Positions 1 through 11,449 of a DNA stretch of 64,000 bases are shown here, piece by piece (position 1 is the first letter of the stretch; each line of letters starts with the position of its first letter). The notes beneath the pieces were generated by a model. It was given only the letters and a program-made list of their open reading frames with translations. It did not search any database and was not told the DNA's origin. This stretch comes from Synchiropus splendidus (taxonomy: Eukaryota > Chordata > Actinopteri > Syngnathiformes > Callionymidae), in NCBI RefSeq assembly GCF_027744825.2, contig NC_071336.1:11781001-11845000 (forward strand), in the 5' to 3' direction. The position numbers were made by a program, and so were the translations under genes.

Positions 1-900
1 ACATCACCGCGAGGATTCGAAGAGGAAAAACACGACGCCTCCATGGCTTCTTCGTCCCAGTCATTACTTGGAGCATCAAAAAGCACGTCCATATTTCGCG
101 GCGTACATGTGTGGGCACACGCATTTGAATTAAATCTGAGAAATCAAACAGGGCTTCGTCAAAAAAGCGACGTGGCGTGACTTAATAAGGCGCATAGACG
201 CTGTAAAATGGTTACACTCACCTTCCACGATGAAAACTCTAGTGTGGATCCATTTCATAAGAGGATATCCGCAGAGCAAAGCCTCCTTTGACGCAGCCCA
301 CCCAAAAAAGCAGAAGCCCTCTCCCCAAAACATCAGCCTCAGCGTCGTCTGTGGGGATGAAGACATGACGGCTGTGCATCTTTGCACCGTCATGTCTCCG
401 CTGAGGTGATTCCACAGTCCCCCTTCTTCCAGCTGCTGGAACCGTGCAGCCTCGCGAAGCTTCCAAACACTGACCACGAGCCCAAAGCTCGCGGACTCAG
501 GGAGGAGAGCGTGTGCAAAAGAAATTGCGCAGTTTTTATTCCATTCAAGCGAAGAGTGTTTCCTCCTGTCCCCTCTCCTCCTCCTCCTCCTCCCTCCTTC
601 CCTCCCTCCCTCTTCTGCTTCTCTCTCTCGTCCCTCACGCAGGTTCAGGTCTCAGGCAGCTCCGCCTCCGCACTTTCGGGAAAAGTTCTTCATATTATTT
701 TAAACAACCGACTTCCAGTCATCGGTGTTCTGTCTCGGCCGATGCCAGTTAGGCGTTTAAACAAGCGTTTCCAGAGAAAATGGATGCCACGTACGGAAGG
801 AAGTCCCGCCGGAAACACTCGAACCCATTTAGAAATCCACCTGTCAATCAGAGAGGAGCTGTCAGTCGTTAGTTTCCCCGATCATCCACGCAGTTCCATG
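1..900. promoter_or_regulatory. CpG-rich, promoter-like segment
   Basis: By hand count there are about 53 CpG dinucleotides in 900 bases, about 34 of them in the first 560. That is close to the number expected without CpG depletion and clearly denser than the rest of the window. On the minus strand a consensus splice donor (exon ending GGAAG, intron starting GTGAGTGT) lies at 222/221. Two overlapping open frames (130-477 and 239-466, minus) precede it, and an AATAAAA-type TATA-like string sits near 536-546. A first exon of a gene running off the left edge would fit. Neither reading frame resembles a protein I know, and I cannot choose a start codon. The pyrimidine tract at 566-640 is only low complexity. 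The CpG content is seen; the promoter role is inferred. Confidence 0.35.
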
Positions 901-2135
901 TTCATTGTATGATGGAGACTCCAACTTCTTGTGCCCAGCATCTGCTCTTGTGCTGACATTGTGCCTATCTAATTTATGGATAAAGTTGTCGGTAAAACAA
1001 CGTTTCCAGTTTGGCAGATGATTGAATAAAAAAAGAGGGGTTGTGATTTCCTTCTAATTTCTATCCAATCCAGTGTATTTTTTATGAAAGTTAATTTCAT
1101 TTGTACAAAAATATAGTATGCTTAATGATCATATTCATGTCGAAGTACATCCCCGTGTTGTTTTTCTGGTTGAAAGTTTTTATCCAATCAGAATTCAGCT
1201 AGCATGTGTTGCCAGGCTGTATGAAATCAGTCCAAGTGGGACCTCACTGAAGGCCTTGGTGGTGTGAACTGCACAGCCCACCACTGCTTCACAGTAACAC
1301 CCGGAAAAGATCTCAGCGGGTGAAGACCTCCACCAGGCATGTTGGGATTATCAACCCACATCATTGTCCGACATGACATTTAGTTTACATTATTGTTAAA
1401 AAAAAAAACAAGCAGAAATATCATTCATATAATTAATAACCCAATTCAAATAAGCTCTGTAGAACACTAGGGGCACTAGCAATAGAGAAATCAGCACAAC
1501 AGCAGTGGCTGATGGGAATTCTGAGATTGTGTTTTGAAATCTCACCTGAAAGACTGTTAACCAGTCATGTCATTTTTTCAGCACAATCTCAGCTGTCTGA
1601 TTGTAGAGTTCATATTTTATTTCGACACACTACATCAACACATTGAACGTAAACTCACAGTAAAAAAGTCAAGGTCACAAATATTAACATAAACTGGAAT
1701 GCCAATACAAATGTCCTATTGTGTCATATTCAGAAACCTGCAGAAATTAATTTAAAAAAAGTAATTCAAAATGACTTGGATAAAAATGCTGGATTATTGA
1801 AGAAGATCCCTGTCCACTACATGACTCAGGTGTTCAAACCCTATTCGCCAGTTGGAAGCAGTAGTTGCATTTGACTGGTGCTGTGACACCGGCGTCTTCG
1901 TGGCGCTGGCAGAGAAATGTATTTTTGACTTTCGCGAGAACGTCACATCAGTACTCTTTCTTCCTGCGCCAAACGTTACAAAAATAACCCAGAGTAGTGA
2001 ATGATTCAGTTGGAAATAGTAACATGCTACATTACTCGTAACAGAAAAAAAGTGGTTATATTACAGTAAGTGCCGACATCAGTGATCAGCATTTCCTTCC
2101 AATTGGTAGATACATTTTCAGAGTTTAAGTTATTA
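901..2135. other. AT-rich non-coding sequence, nothing recognised
   Basis: No open frame of note, no tandem array and no recognised repeat end. A short A-run sits at 1399-1408. CpG density drops sharply compared with 1-900. Confidence 0.5.
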
Positions 2136-2364
2136 CAGTGGAACCTCGGTTTTTGAACGTACCAGACTTTGAACAAATCGGAGTTCGAACAAAAATTTTG
2201 AGATTTTTTTGTTTCGGATTTCGAACAAAAATCCAGACTTTGAACGCCACCGGCCACACATATAGACGAACAGCGCACCTGCAGCAGACACTCTACATTC
2301 ACTCCTACAAAAGCCTATTTTAAGGCTATTTCTTCTCTTTTTTCTATTTCTTTTTCCATTCATT

Positions 2365-2376
2365 GTAATGGGAAAA
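2365..2376. repeat. Left target-site duplication of the LINE insertion
   Basis: GTAATGGGAAAA occurs here and again, identically, at 2940-2951, exactly bounding the inserted element. A 12-bp perfect duplication is typical of target-primed reverse transcription. The leading G on the right could equally belong to the repeat tail, leaving 11 certain bases. Confidence 0.85.
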
Positions 2377-2649
2377 GAGCCAGAGAATGTCCACACGAAC
2401 CAGGTCGTCGGGTCTCCCGACCTCGACTGCCACCTAGTTCTCTTTGCACCGACCCCTATGACTCCCTCTGTGGGTGGTGGGTCTGCAGGAGGGACGGCCC
2501 ATGTTGTTCATTCGTGCTTGGCCCAGCCGGGCCCCATGGGCAGAGGCCCGGCCAACAGGCGCTCGCATTTGAGCCCCAACCCCAGGCCTGGCTCCAGGGT
2601 GGGGCCCCGGCTGTGCCATGCCGGGCGATGTCACGGTCCTTGATGTTGA

Positions 2650-2889
2650 TGTGGCTCGGGCATCTGATCCGGATGCCCCCTGGACGCCTCCCTGGGGAGG
2701 TGTTCCGGGCATGTCCTACCGGGAGGAGACCCCGGGGAAGACCCAGGACTCGCTGGAGAGATTATGTCTCCGGTCTGGCCTGGGAACGCCTCGGGATCCC
2801 CCGGGAGGAGCTGGAGGAGGTTTGTGCGGACCGGGAAGTTTGGGCTTCCCTGCTTCGAATGCTGCCTCCGCGACCCGACCCCAGATAAG
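2650..2889 (+). pseudogene. C-terminal remnant of a LINE polyprotein (RTE/Rex3-like)
   Basis: An uninterrupted frame of about 79 codons reads WLGHLIRMPPGRLPGEVFRA, then a basic GRRPRGRPRTRW stretch, then DYVSGLAWERLGIPREELEE, and ends PPRPDPR-stop. This is the extreme C-terminus downstream of the reverse transcriptase in a LINE family that is abundant in fish. The catalytic domains are absent, so it has no activity of its own. The frame stays open upstream to 2514 only because the GC-rich leader happens to lack stops. Decayed relatives of the same end lie at 52290-52492 (minus) and 61730-62230 (plus). Confidence 0.75.
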
Positions 2890-2896
2890 CGGTAGA

Positions 2897-2940
2897 AGAA
2901 GGTGAAGGTGAAGGTGAAGGTGAAGGTGAAGGTGAAGGTG
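2897..2940 (+). repeat. (AAGGTG)n tail of the LINE derivative
   Basis: About seven copies of the hexamer AAGGTG directly follow the coding stop region and run into the right target duplication. It is a simple-sequence 3' tail rather than poly(A), as expected for RTE-type elements. Confidence 0.9.
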
Positions 2941-3034
2941 TAATGGGAAAAATCGATTCAGATTTCAAACAAATCGCTGGAACGGATTGTGGTCGAGAAC
3001 CGAGGTACCACTATTTTGGAGAAGAGAGGCCCAT

Positions 3035-3091
3035 CTAGCAGGCTCTGAAAATGAGGACAGTGTTTCATGAAGCCTCATCAGCGCGTCACTA
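3035..3091. mobile_element. MITE-A copy 1 (right end only)
   Basis: This carries the signature CTCTGAAAATGAGGACAGTG, then TTTCATGAAGCCTCATCAG, and ends GCGTCACTA. It is the right terminal repeat of the family defined by the full copy at 19486-19684. The left half is missing, and it starts about 20 bases after the pogo-type MITE. Confidence 0.75.
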
Positions 3092-6000
3092 GGTGGAGGT
3101 AATGAATTGGGGTGTATCTGCTCTGTTCATTTGTCTCTCTGATAAAACGTCCAAGGCTGATTAGAAACTGTTATGAGGAGTTTGATGCTGATTCCCTGTA
3201 GGGTCGTTCAGATTCCCAAGGGCCGGCTACTAAAAAAACAGACAACTGTGTTAGTTTAACACAATATACAACCAAGCGATCACTGTAATCAACTCTCACG
3301 GTGACAAAAGTTGGATTTACTGTCATTTTGAAGGTTTTCTAGTTCATTGCTGCTCCCCACCCTTGTCTTTGTGTTCCTGGTGTGCGCATTGTTTGAGCAT
3401 GGTCATATAACTACCACATGCTGGTAGTAGGTCATTCCTCAATGGATATTTTAAACTAGATTTTTTTTTACATATAATACATGTAGGGAAACAAAACGAC
3501 AGAGTGGGTGGAAATGAGGTCTGTGATGTTGCTTATTGTGACTTTTCCTGGAGGCTGACTTCAGCATGCTAAGTCACTGTTTGGTGTCAAAAGCTTCACG
3601 TTCTCCATTACCTTGACCTCAAAGGTAAACTGTGGATGTCCTGTCTCCACTTTCCCGTCTTTCATTCATTCTTCTTACTTGTTCAACATCATTGAATGGA
3701 TATTTACCTTGCAATGCTGACAACCCTGTAAATGATCGTCTTTGAAGACCGTCATCTCCAGAGCAGAAGGCTGCCCCTTGGTCACAAGCGTCACTTGCGA
3801 TGTAGATTTGTTTTGGTCAATATACTTTTTAAATTATTATACAATTCAATTGAAGATCTAGCAACACTTTTAAGTAGTCGAGGACGCAACAAGGGATTGT
3901 TTTCATGTTCGGCTGTAAGGAGATTGAGATGTGAAAGTGAGCAGTGAAAATAAGCCGAACATGAAGCATTCCTCCTTTCACAGAGCCATCCAGCCTGTTT
4001 GTGCCTATAAAGGAGGAAACGTTCCTTGTACATTACTGTACATTGAACAGTTTATGATTCTGGTTCAATCACTTAAACTAGTCTTACCCTGAATTGAAAA
4101 CCTTATATTTGAAGCTGTAGCTTAGGATCTTTCTTTCATGTGATGTCCCTCAATCCATTGTTCTGATGGGGCTTGACACAGAACGGAAAATCATCCCGTG
4201 TTAGCAAACCCTCGCTCCCGGGCCCACACGCAAAAACAGGCGTTCATCAAAGGTGTGCTGCAGGATATTTTCATGCTAATTTCCATTTTCCTCACGCTGA
4301 AAACCAGAAGGGACGGAAGGAGAGACTATTCAAACAAATGAATCTAAATGAAGGAATCTGTCAGCCTCAGGAGGAAGGGAGAAGAGCCAGACTGCCCCGC
4401 TGGTGAGGACTCAGAACAAACAAGTGAAAGGGGAAAACAAGAGGGACTTTGGAGAGAGTTAGCTGGGAGGAAGAGTGGTCTGCTAATGAGGGGCGGGGGT
4501 GACGGGTGGGGGGTGTTGAGAGCAGGGAGGAGGAGTGGAGTTCAAGGTTGCATTCAAACTGAAGGACTCTCCTCTGAAAGACCAAACACAGACTTCCTTC
4601 AGGTCCAAGAGGCTCTTTATCAAGCCTGGACTGGGGTGGTCTCCAGTAGGAGCTACAAGGGGAATTCAAATTCAAATCAGACCAAACATCAGACCTGAAG
4701 GAGCGCGGACGGAAAAATGTCCAGGATTTTGCCATCAAATTGTGAAGGTGGAGACAAGATTGTTTGTTCGTTCTGATCCTTGTTTTTTCATTTTGGTAAA
4801 ATGTGTTCCATTTTTGTCATCCTCTGAGAATACACAATCGCTGTCTGTGGATGGGGCCTTTGTTCCATTCATCCATCCATCTATATCCTTTCCAGCAGTG
4901 TCTGACTGATGAAGTTGGTCTCAGAGGAGGAGCACCCACTGGAAAAAAAAACAAAAAAAAAAACATCAGCTGTTGTGCTTCCATGTGGTGTGCAAAACCT
5001 GTACTATTTTCATAGTAAATGAATAGCTGTTGGCAATGATTATAAATAAGTATGTCAGAAACCTTTGGAGATTAATTTTGGGAGGCCAAAAAAAATTAAG
5101 CTTCTCTCTTTCTTTTAACACCCACTGACTGGTGAAGCAAAGCAAGCAGAAGCCGACTGTCACCTCACTCGCTCTCAATGAGATGATAAGCGACCGCACA
5201 TTTTGGCTGCTAGCATGACAGTTAGTGTGAGAACCACTGTTTGTAGTCCATTACTCCTGTCATTTGAATGAACAGAAGCTGAGGTTGAAAACGAGAATAA
5301 ATGAGTGAAAATAGTCAGACGGTGGAGGGGCCTCTCTCATGAAGAATGTCCTATGACGTCATCACGTCTGCTGTTATTGTGAAGGCGTAAGACCAAGATT
5401 TCTGTGGATGGTTTGGAATGTTTATGATGGATTGAGTTCCTCATATCTGGAAGACGGGTATCTGGTGCAGACTACAGGAATTTGTAATAGCTCTCTACAG
5501 TAAAACCTGGAGGACACTAACTGGTGACTGTGGGATGAGCTGTCATGCCACGGCGATGCCAATAAATACCACATCCGTTGCAAAGCGGGCTACAGTCGTA
5601 CTACTCTAAATGCCCAACGTATTCCTGTAATTTTTGTGCAGTATGAAAGCACATGACGACTTCACCATGACTAAACAGCCAGGAGGATGCCTGTTGGTTT
5701 CTGTTGCTCTGGGAATTCGTGATGACATAACATCTCATATTCAGCCAAAATTCTAAATCTAGTTTCATGTGGAACCCAACAGGTTGTTTGCCAAGTTGAC
5801 GATGTTGGATTGTGTAACAGTTTTGCTGACTGTTGAAATGCACACTCTGGTGAGGTAGTCCACCACATTAGACCACCACCTCAAAACCAATGGAAAGAGA
5901 AATATGCTACTGATGCTGTTCCCAAACCATAGAGGGAGAGCAATGGGTGTACTCTGGGTAGCAAAACAATGATTTTAAAGCTAAAATTCACACATACACA

Positions 6001-6997
6001 GAGTAAAGGAAACAAAGCGATGGAGTCAAAGGGGCCTAGTGATTGGTGGAGACGAATGGAAACATTGTATTTTGCTGCACGAATAGAACAGGATCGCTGT
6101 GTCTTCACATCGCTGTTTCACAATTTCACATATAAAATCACTTGGCTAGAAATGTGTGAGAAATAGGATGAGAAGAAAGGCTGTGAGGGTGAGCTACACT
6201 AGGTACAAGCATCACAGCACTAATGCATCCAGAAGCTGTTGGAAGCCCAATGAGGGCGGCGGTGGAGAGTCAAAGAAATGGGGAGGATGGAACATCTGCG
6301 CCTTGATCTACAGAGGTCAGATGTTATGTGCAGGCAGACCATGAGGTAGGGGGTCTGTGGTGATCTGTGGACTGTCATATTGGCACTTTAATTGCGATGT
6401 GACGTGCTGCCTGATCATAACAAGGTTTTAAGATGCCTCGGAATGACCTTTATTGTCAGTGAAAATAAATAAATAAAGAACCCGGCTGGGGTTAATAAGG
6501 TGATTTAATGTCAAGACTCTTCCACGTTACGGAATTCTATGTCTCCATCTAGCGGCCAAATATTTGAAGTGCAAAATGGCAAGGGGCGCAGATCGAAAGT
6601 CCTTTTCTTACACCCCAAAAAAGTCAGTTTAAACAGATCAACTGCTAAAGTTCTAGTTTAAAAAGTCCTGCTCACGTCTGTCAAGTTTGACTATTTGACT
6701 GAGACATACCTCGACAAAGGAAAAAGCAAAACTAAATCTATCATTCCTTATCCCGACCCCCTTGGGCTAAATTCTAAGTCGTTAATTAGACCTGTTATAT
6801 GGAATTACTATGTCACTTTTGACCCGTTTTATAGCAATTTTGGTTGTCTACAATAACATTTAATGGTCCTGCTAAGGTTTTGAATACGGAAAACAAACTG
6901 AATAGTATTTGTTTTTTATTTATACGATATTTTGAAAACATCAATAGCAAGTTAATGCTATTTAAGTTCTGCAATGATAACATTACTCACGCTATTG
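3092..6997. other. Long non-coding stretch without recognised elements
   Basis: Only short homopolymers (A-runs near 4944-4963) and chance frames are visible. A short CATC-rich string at 4866-4890 is reminiscent of a LINE tail in reverse but is too short to call. At 6545-6562 the string CCATCTAGCGGCCA resembles a weak CTCF site. Confidence 0.45.
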
Positions 6998-7076
6998 CTA
7001 CTACTACTACTACTACTGCTACTACTAGTGCTACTACTACTACTGCCACAACTACAGCTACTACTACTAATAATAC
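6998..7076 (+). repeat. Imperfect (CTA)n trinucleotide microsatellite
   Basis: Runs of CTA/ACT repeats are interrupted by single substitutions (GCT, AGT, GCC, ACA) over about 79 bases. The threonine-rich frame through it is an artefact of the repeat. Confidence 0.95.
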
Positions 7077-8776
7077 TTAGCATTTGTACAGTTTAAATCG
7101 TTTCATCACACCCTTTGAATGGTACAATCAATGCACTTAGTCGTTTCTTGTATCACCCAGAAACCAGCCCTGAGAAACGTATTCTTTTTTATTTTCGTCC
7201 TGATATCTCGAGTCACCTTAGGCACAACAAAATGCCCTTCGTATAAATAAGGTTAGTTTCACTCTCAGGGATGACATCGTCCGCGGAATTTAAACAGGGC
7301 CTGACAGAGTCGAGGATCAAATGATCGAAACTGCAAAAACGCAACACGCCACTTGGTGGCACTGTTGGAGTGTGAACAGAAAGCAAGCAGCCAGTCATGT
7401 CGCGTCTCAGCGGCTCCTCACGTTACTGCCTATAGCGCACGGTATACAACATGTATCATGACAAACTGGTTTACATCTTTTAGTGATTTAAAGTAATTTG
7501 AAACGTAATTTAAAATCTGTATGTGAACGTTTTTATTGATCCTGTAATTATTTAATGTCTTCCTCGCCAACCACTTGTGCTCACCTTCCAAACTTTTGTA
7601 TGACATGAATAACCAACCCTGCTGCGGCGTAGGTTGATGGAGCTAAACAAAATCACACAAGAAAAATTGATTGTGACTGTGCGGTAAAGGTTACACAAGA
7701 AGCTTTGAAGCAGTGCATCACACACACCTGATGCCCCAGTCAAATAAAACCTTCTGTGTGTGGATGACAAACAAAGCGCAACTCTTCCCAGGAGACGGAC
7801 AGAGGTGCCATGTACTTTTATTAAACTATCAGTCAAACTTTAGTCAAACTTGTTGAGATAAGGAAAGTGATGAATCCCGCCCACTCTTCATTATCAGAGC
7901 AGCTTACACTCAAGAACCTTGTCAGAACAAAAGAGACGACGAGGCCTCTCAGCAATCCTCCAGTGATCATGTCAGTGTGAAACTGCACTTTGTCAAATCT
8001 AACAGATGGAATACAGAAGCGGTGAGTGAAAGACGGCCGCACACCCACTCTCACTCTTCTTATCTTCATCACTCCAGGAGGTGGCTTCTTTAATCACGGG
8101 AAGTTCCTGACTCTTTGCCGTTCAACTCGAGTAACAACTGGATTTCTGTGGGCTTGTGTATTGACGCAGACGCTACCCAGCACTCCCACGTTGTTCTGCA
8201 CGTTCTAAAACAAGCTCAGAGTGGCTGTCAAACGAAGCTGCTCACAGAAGTTAAGGTGAAGATCTTGATTTCGGCGGAGTGACAGATTAGTGAACGCGTG
8301 AGACTGTGGGTGCCTTAAAACCATGACTTGCTACCCACCGGCACTAAAGCGGTGGCCTTTAACACGTCATTAAATTGGCCTACATAGCACGTAGAACACA
8401 AACCCTCGGGTGGTGTCCCGCTTGTCAAACTGTTGCCACAAGGAGCCCCGAGCCTGCCTTGTCCAGGTGGCGCACATTCAGGCCACATAAGAGTGCGCGT
8501 GGCCAAGATGGCCTTGCTCTGCCAAAAGAGGCCCTGGCTGAATATGTGGCATTTAGGCCAAAACCTCTCCACTAAATATGGGTCTTGTAAGAATGATTGC
8601 TAATTTTGTGTCTGCCAAAAAAAAATAAGGACAGAAATTGTAAATTCCAGCTCGAGTGGCCCACTTGTGCGCAGTATCTGGGACACAGAAGTTTGGAAGG
8701 ACACGAGTGAAAATGAAGGTGACTTCCAGGTAGAGTTGATTCATTGTTGGTCGGATAGTTTGCTTACTACATGACA
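7077..8776. other. Non-coding sequence, nothing recognised
   Basis: No repeat ends or domains were recognised. A motif at 7346-7363 (GCCACCAAGTGGCG on the minus strand) weakly resembles a CTCF site. 8370-8560 is locally GC-richer, but its open frames on both strands are short and unlike any protein I know. Confidence 0.4.
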
Positions 8777-8883
8777 GCAGGTTTTCGTTCCAACCTAAGC
8801 GCCAATGACCTGTCAGTCCGGTGTTGCTTGTTTCAGCTGACACCTGATTGGTGTGGGCTTGATGGTTTGGAACAAAAACCTGC
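8777..8883. mobile_element. Palindromic hAT-like MITE fragment
   Basis: Inverted arms GCAGGTTTTCGTTCCAACC (8777-8795) and GGTTTGGAACAAAAACCTGC (8864-8883) are complementary apart from a few differences. They enclose a core related to the element at 21487-21685 (shared GTTTCAGCTGACACCTGATT-type core and GTTGGAACAAAA-type arm). The outer CAGGGG-type ends are not visible here, so this is an internal part of that family. Confidence 0.6.
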
Positions 8884-10773
8884 GCCGCCCCGGCCCTTTG
8901 CTGAACGTCTTAAAAAAAGACATTTGCTGAAAGAAATACAAGTTTATCATTATTTAGATAAGTTTTTTTTAATGAAACAATTGCACTGGAATTGATCAAC
9001 ATATTGTGTGTTGACTAAATATATATCTTATGTTGACTGAACTTTATTTGAATTTTATTTACAACTCTATATTAAAATGAAGTTGCAACCAGCCTACGCT
9101 CATTGCAAGGTTGTGAGTCGAAGTCATGGGCTGAAAGGGACACTGCTCCCTTTCGATTTTAGGTTCTGAGGTCAAGGGCTTAGGCTGGTAACTAGGTCAA
9201 GTCTCAAGATGAATACATCGAGATGAATCAAAATAGATATGAGACTTGATCTTGAAGTTTGGGAATGAAGTTGAGCGAGGATGAAGGGGTGTATGACGGA
9301 GTGCAGACAGAAACTGTGAAGGTAAACCATGTAGAAATGTTAGTTTTACAAACATAGTTTCTTGATTCGATAGTTTCAAGTTCATATTTTAAGCTTTCCA
9401 CGTGCCAGGAAGTGGGGCGGAGGTGGAGCTGTGTGGCGTTTTTTTCAAAAAGAATAAATTGTTTTCAATTTGTCGATTTCCACTTGCTGCAGAGTGCCGT
9501 TGCTGGCGCTCCGCTTCAATTCCGCGGCAGTTCTATTTTTGCGGAGCCCGCACGGCACCTCAGCACAGAGTATGTTCGGACAGGAATTCAGCTCGCGAAA
9601 AAGGAAATTTTCATCATAAAATACGATCGCTGCTCTTTATCCACACCTTATTGTGAAAGATGTAAATGTAAACTAGTCATAACTGGCGAACGTGACTCTG
9701 TTAGCAGTCATTGGAGAGCTTCTTGGAGGTGACCTGCAGGTGAGGGGACACATTCTTATTCACACGTACATTGGTTGTTACATTAACCATGACTATACTG
9801 TACCCAGGGACAATAGCTGAAGAGAGCACTCCATACTCCCTGTTTACTGATTATTAAGAGAGTAATTTCTTATTTAATGGTGAATATGTGTTCCATAATC
9901 TTACAGCACCAATGGAGCTAACTTTAAACAGTTGCCGTAACAGTTGGCCACATATGTCTCTGTTGTCCTGCAGTTAAATGGACAGCTCTCACTTTTGAAC
10001 TTTCATTTTTCACAACTGCATTTTAAATCCATTTAAACTTTTCCATAAGCCACTGCTGTCAACGCTGTGCTCTATAAATGCTGCCTGATGATCCCCCATG
10101 TCGTAAAACTCCCACAATAAAGAGACCAAGACTCGCAGAGTTATTGAATATGGTAAAGTCAAAGGAAACCAACGACTCTGCCAAAAGACATCATTCTGAA
10201 GCGCAGCAGTCACAAATCTATAAGCACTACCACTCGTTCGATTGTCCCGAAATGTCAAGCTGTGGCCACTTTGTACAGAAGTGGGGATGGTCAGGCCGAG
10301 CAGGAGGAAGAAAGAGTCAGAGTAAAAGGTCAGGCGGACCAAAGACGATGGCGGCGTCTGAAAGGAGTTGACTGAGAAGCAGTAGTCAGGAGAAAAGATC
10401 ATGCCGAGATGAAAAGGGATTATGAAAGGAGAAAGTGAGATAAAAATGTGGACGGAGGTAAATTGTTCGCTGTGTTCTGCGCTCTGCTTTCTAATCTAAA
10501 ACCATGCTGGATAAAGCAAGCCACAGTTGTTATCTAAAATGTCATGACTCGTGTTAAACTGAGGGAAGCTCAGATTCATTGTTACAGCACATAACATATA
10601 ACATGTTTGAGTGGGCTGCTGTTTGAAACAATAGGTCAAAAAGTTTGTCCGCTCGTATTTCTCAGTAAACAAGAAGGCTAGTCACATACTGTAGTACCAC
10701 AGTTACATCCAGATATTTGAGCAAACACATCATGGTTCCTGAGAGAATCTATACTGTCTTTAGGTGTGACAGG
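8884..10773. other. Non-coding; possible tRNA-SINE fragment at 9098-9165
   Basis: At 9098-9165, CATTGCAAGGTTGTGAGTCG followed by GGGACACTGCTCCCTTT resembles the B-box side and body of tRNA-derived fish SINEs. It lacks a clear A box or tail. The rest (9200-10773) shows nothing I recognise. Confidence 0.3.
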
Positions 10774-10948
10774 TAGTGATGGGCTGATGAGACTTCATGG
10801 GACAGTTCATGGCACAGTGTGCTCATTTTCTGAGCTCAGTAGGAGGCGCTCTCAGTTTAATAATGAGTGGTTTTATTCAAATGGAGGTTCAAAGGCTAAG
10901 ATTTTTAAACCCAGGGCGCCACCTACTGAGCTCTGAAAATGAGGACAT
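10774..10948. mobile_element. MITE-A copy 2 (right end truncated)
   Basis: It starts TAGTGATGGGCTGATGAGAC and continues through CTCATTTTCTGAGCTCAGTA and GGAGGCGCT. The returning repeat GGGCGCCACCTACTGAGCTC then CTGAAAATGAGGAC stops abruptly at 10948, losing the outer half of the right repeat. About 12 extra bases (a partial duplication around TTCATGG) lie in the left repeat. Confidence 0.8.
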
Positions 10949-11449
10949 AACAAATTCAGCGCAAATATTAAACGCCAATTGAGAACTGTATTTATTCACT
11001 TCACTTGACCTCAAAGTTGATCATCCCAAATCAACATTGTTGTTGTTGTCTTACTCCCATAAGTTTAGATGACACTTTTGTTACCTTTCATTTCTTGCTA
11101 ATGTGATAAATACCACCACAGGTGCTAATTCAGCAAAGTTGACCCCAATTAAACATGAAAATGAGTGTGAAACTCATCAGGTTGCAGAAAAATAATGATT
11201 ATTTGAAATGTTTTTTTTTTTTTTTTCGTGTCAAATAGGAACCTCATTACGACCGTTTGAACCATCCAAAAATAATAACTGCTTAGATTAGCATGAGGAG
11301 GGTCCAACACTCTAGCGCAAAAACTAGCGCATGGCAGCTGTTGTGGCTTGGCTTGTTTTACTGAACTTTGAAAAGTTCTTTTTGACCCTGAGGCGTTTGA
11401 AAGAAATCCCAGCAGTGCTTGAATCTATATCACAACATCGGGGGGGGGG
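10949..11449. other. Non-coding, T-run and G-run, nothing else recognised
   Basis: A T-tract at 11211-11226 and a run of ten G at 11440-11449 are the only distinctive features. The G-run immediately precedes the LINE 3' end. Confidence 0.5.

Larger units (their letters stand above)
2377..2940 (+). mobile_element. Short RTE/Rex3-like LINE derivative with hexamer tail
   Basis: This 564-bp insertion sits between exact 12-bp target duplications. Its first half (to about 2636) matches a GC-rich non-coding leader I associate with a common fish LINE. The second half, from about 2650, is the family's C-terminal coding end. It is followed by a stop and a tail of AAGGTG repeats (2897-2940) in place of the usual GATG-type tail. 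The two halves abut directly, so almost the whole endonuclease and reverse transcriptase is missing. It is either an internally deleted LINE or a LINE-derived SINE-like unit. The intact reading frame and target duplication suggest it is younger than the other LINE fragments here. The clade call is moderate: the C-terminus resembles RTE/Rex3 proteins. Confidence 0.75.
2136..3013. mobile_element. pogo/Tigger-type MITE, interrupted by a LINE derivative
   Basis: The left terminus begins CAGTGGAACCTCGGTTTTTG after a TA dinucleotide (2134-2135). The right end at 2991-3012, read on the other strand, gives AGTGGTACCTCGGTTCTCGA. These imperfect terminal inverted repeats of about 22 bp, next to TA, are typical of pogo/Tigger-like mariner relatives. 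No transposase is present, so it is non-autonomous. The body (2250-2364 and 2941-2990) recurs at about 90% identity by eye at 49258-49437. It is split by the insertion at 2377-2940. Removing that insertion and one target copy leaves an element of about 300 bp. The superfamily call is from remembered end sequences. Confidence 0.75.

Noticed and set aside
382..912. A 176-codon plus-strand frame over the CpG-rich region
   Set aside because: It depends on a CT-rich tract giving Pro/Ser repeats, and antisense frames overlap it. No splice or family evidence.
4860..4905. LINE tail in reverse orientation (CATC repeats)
   Set aside because: Only about four CATC-like units and no adjoining LINE sequence.
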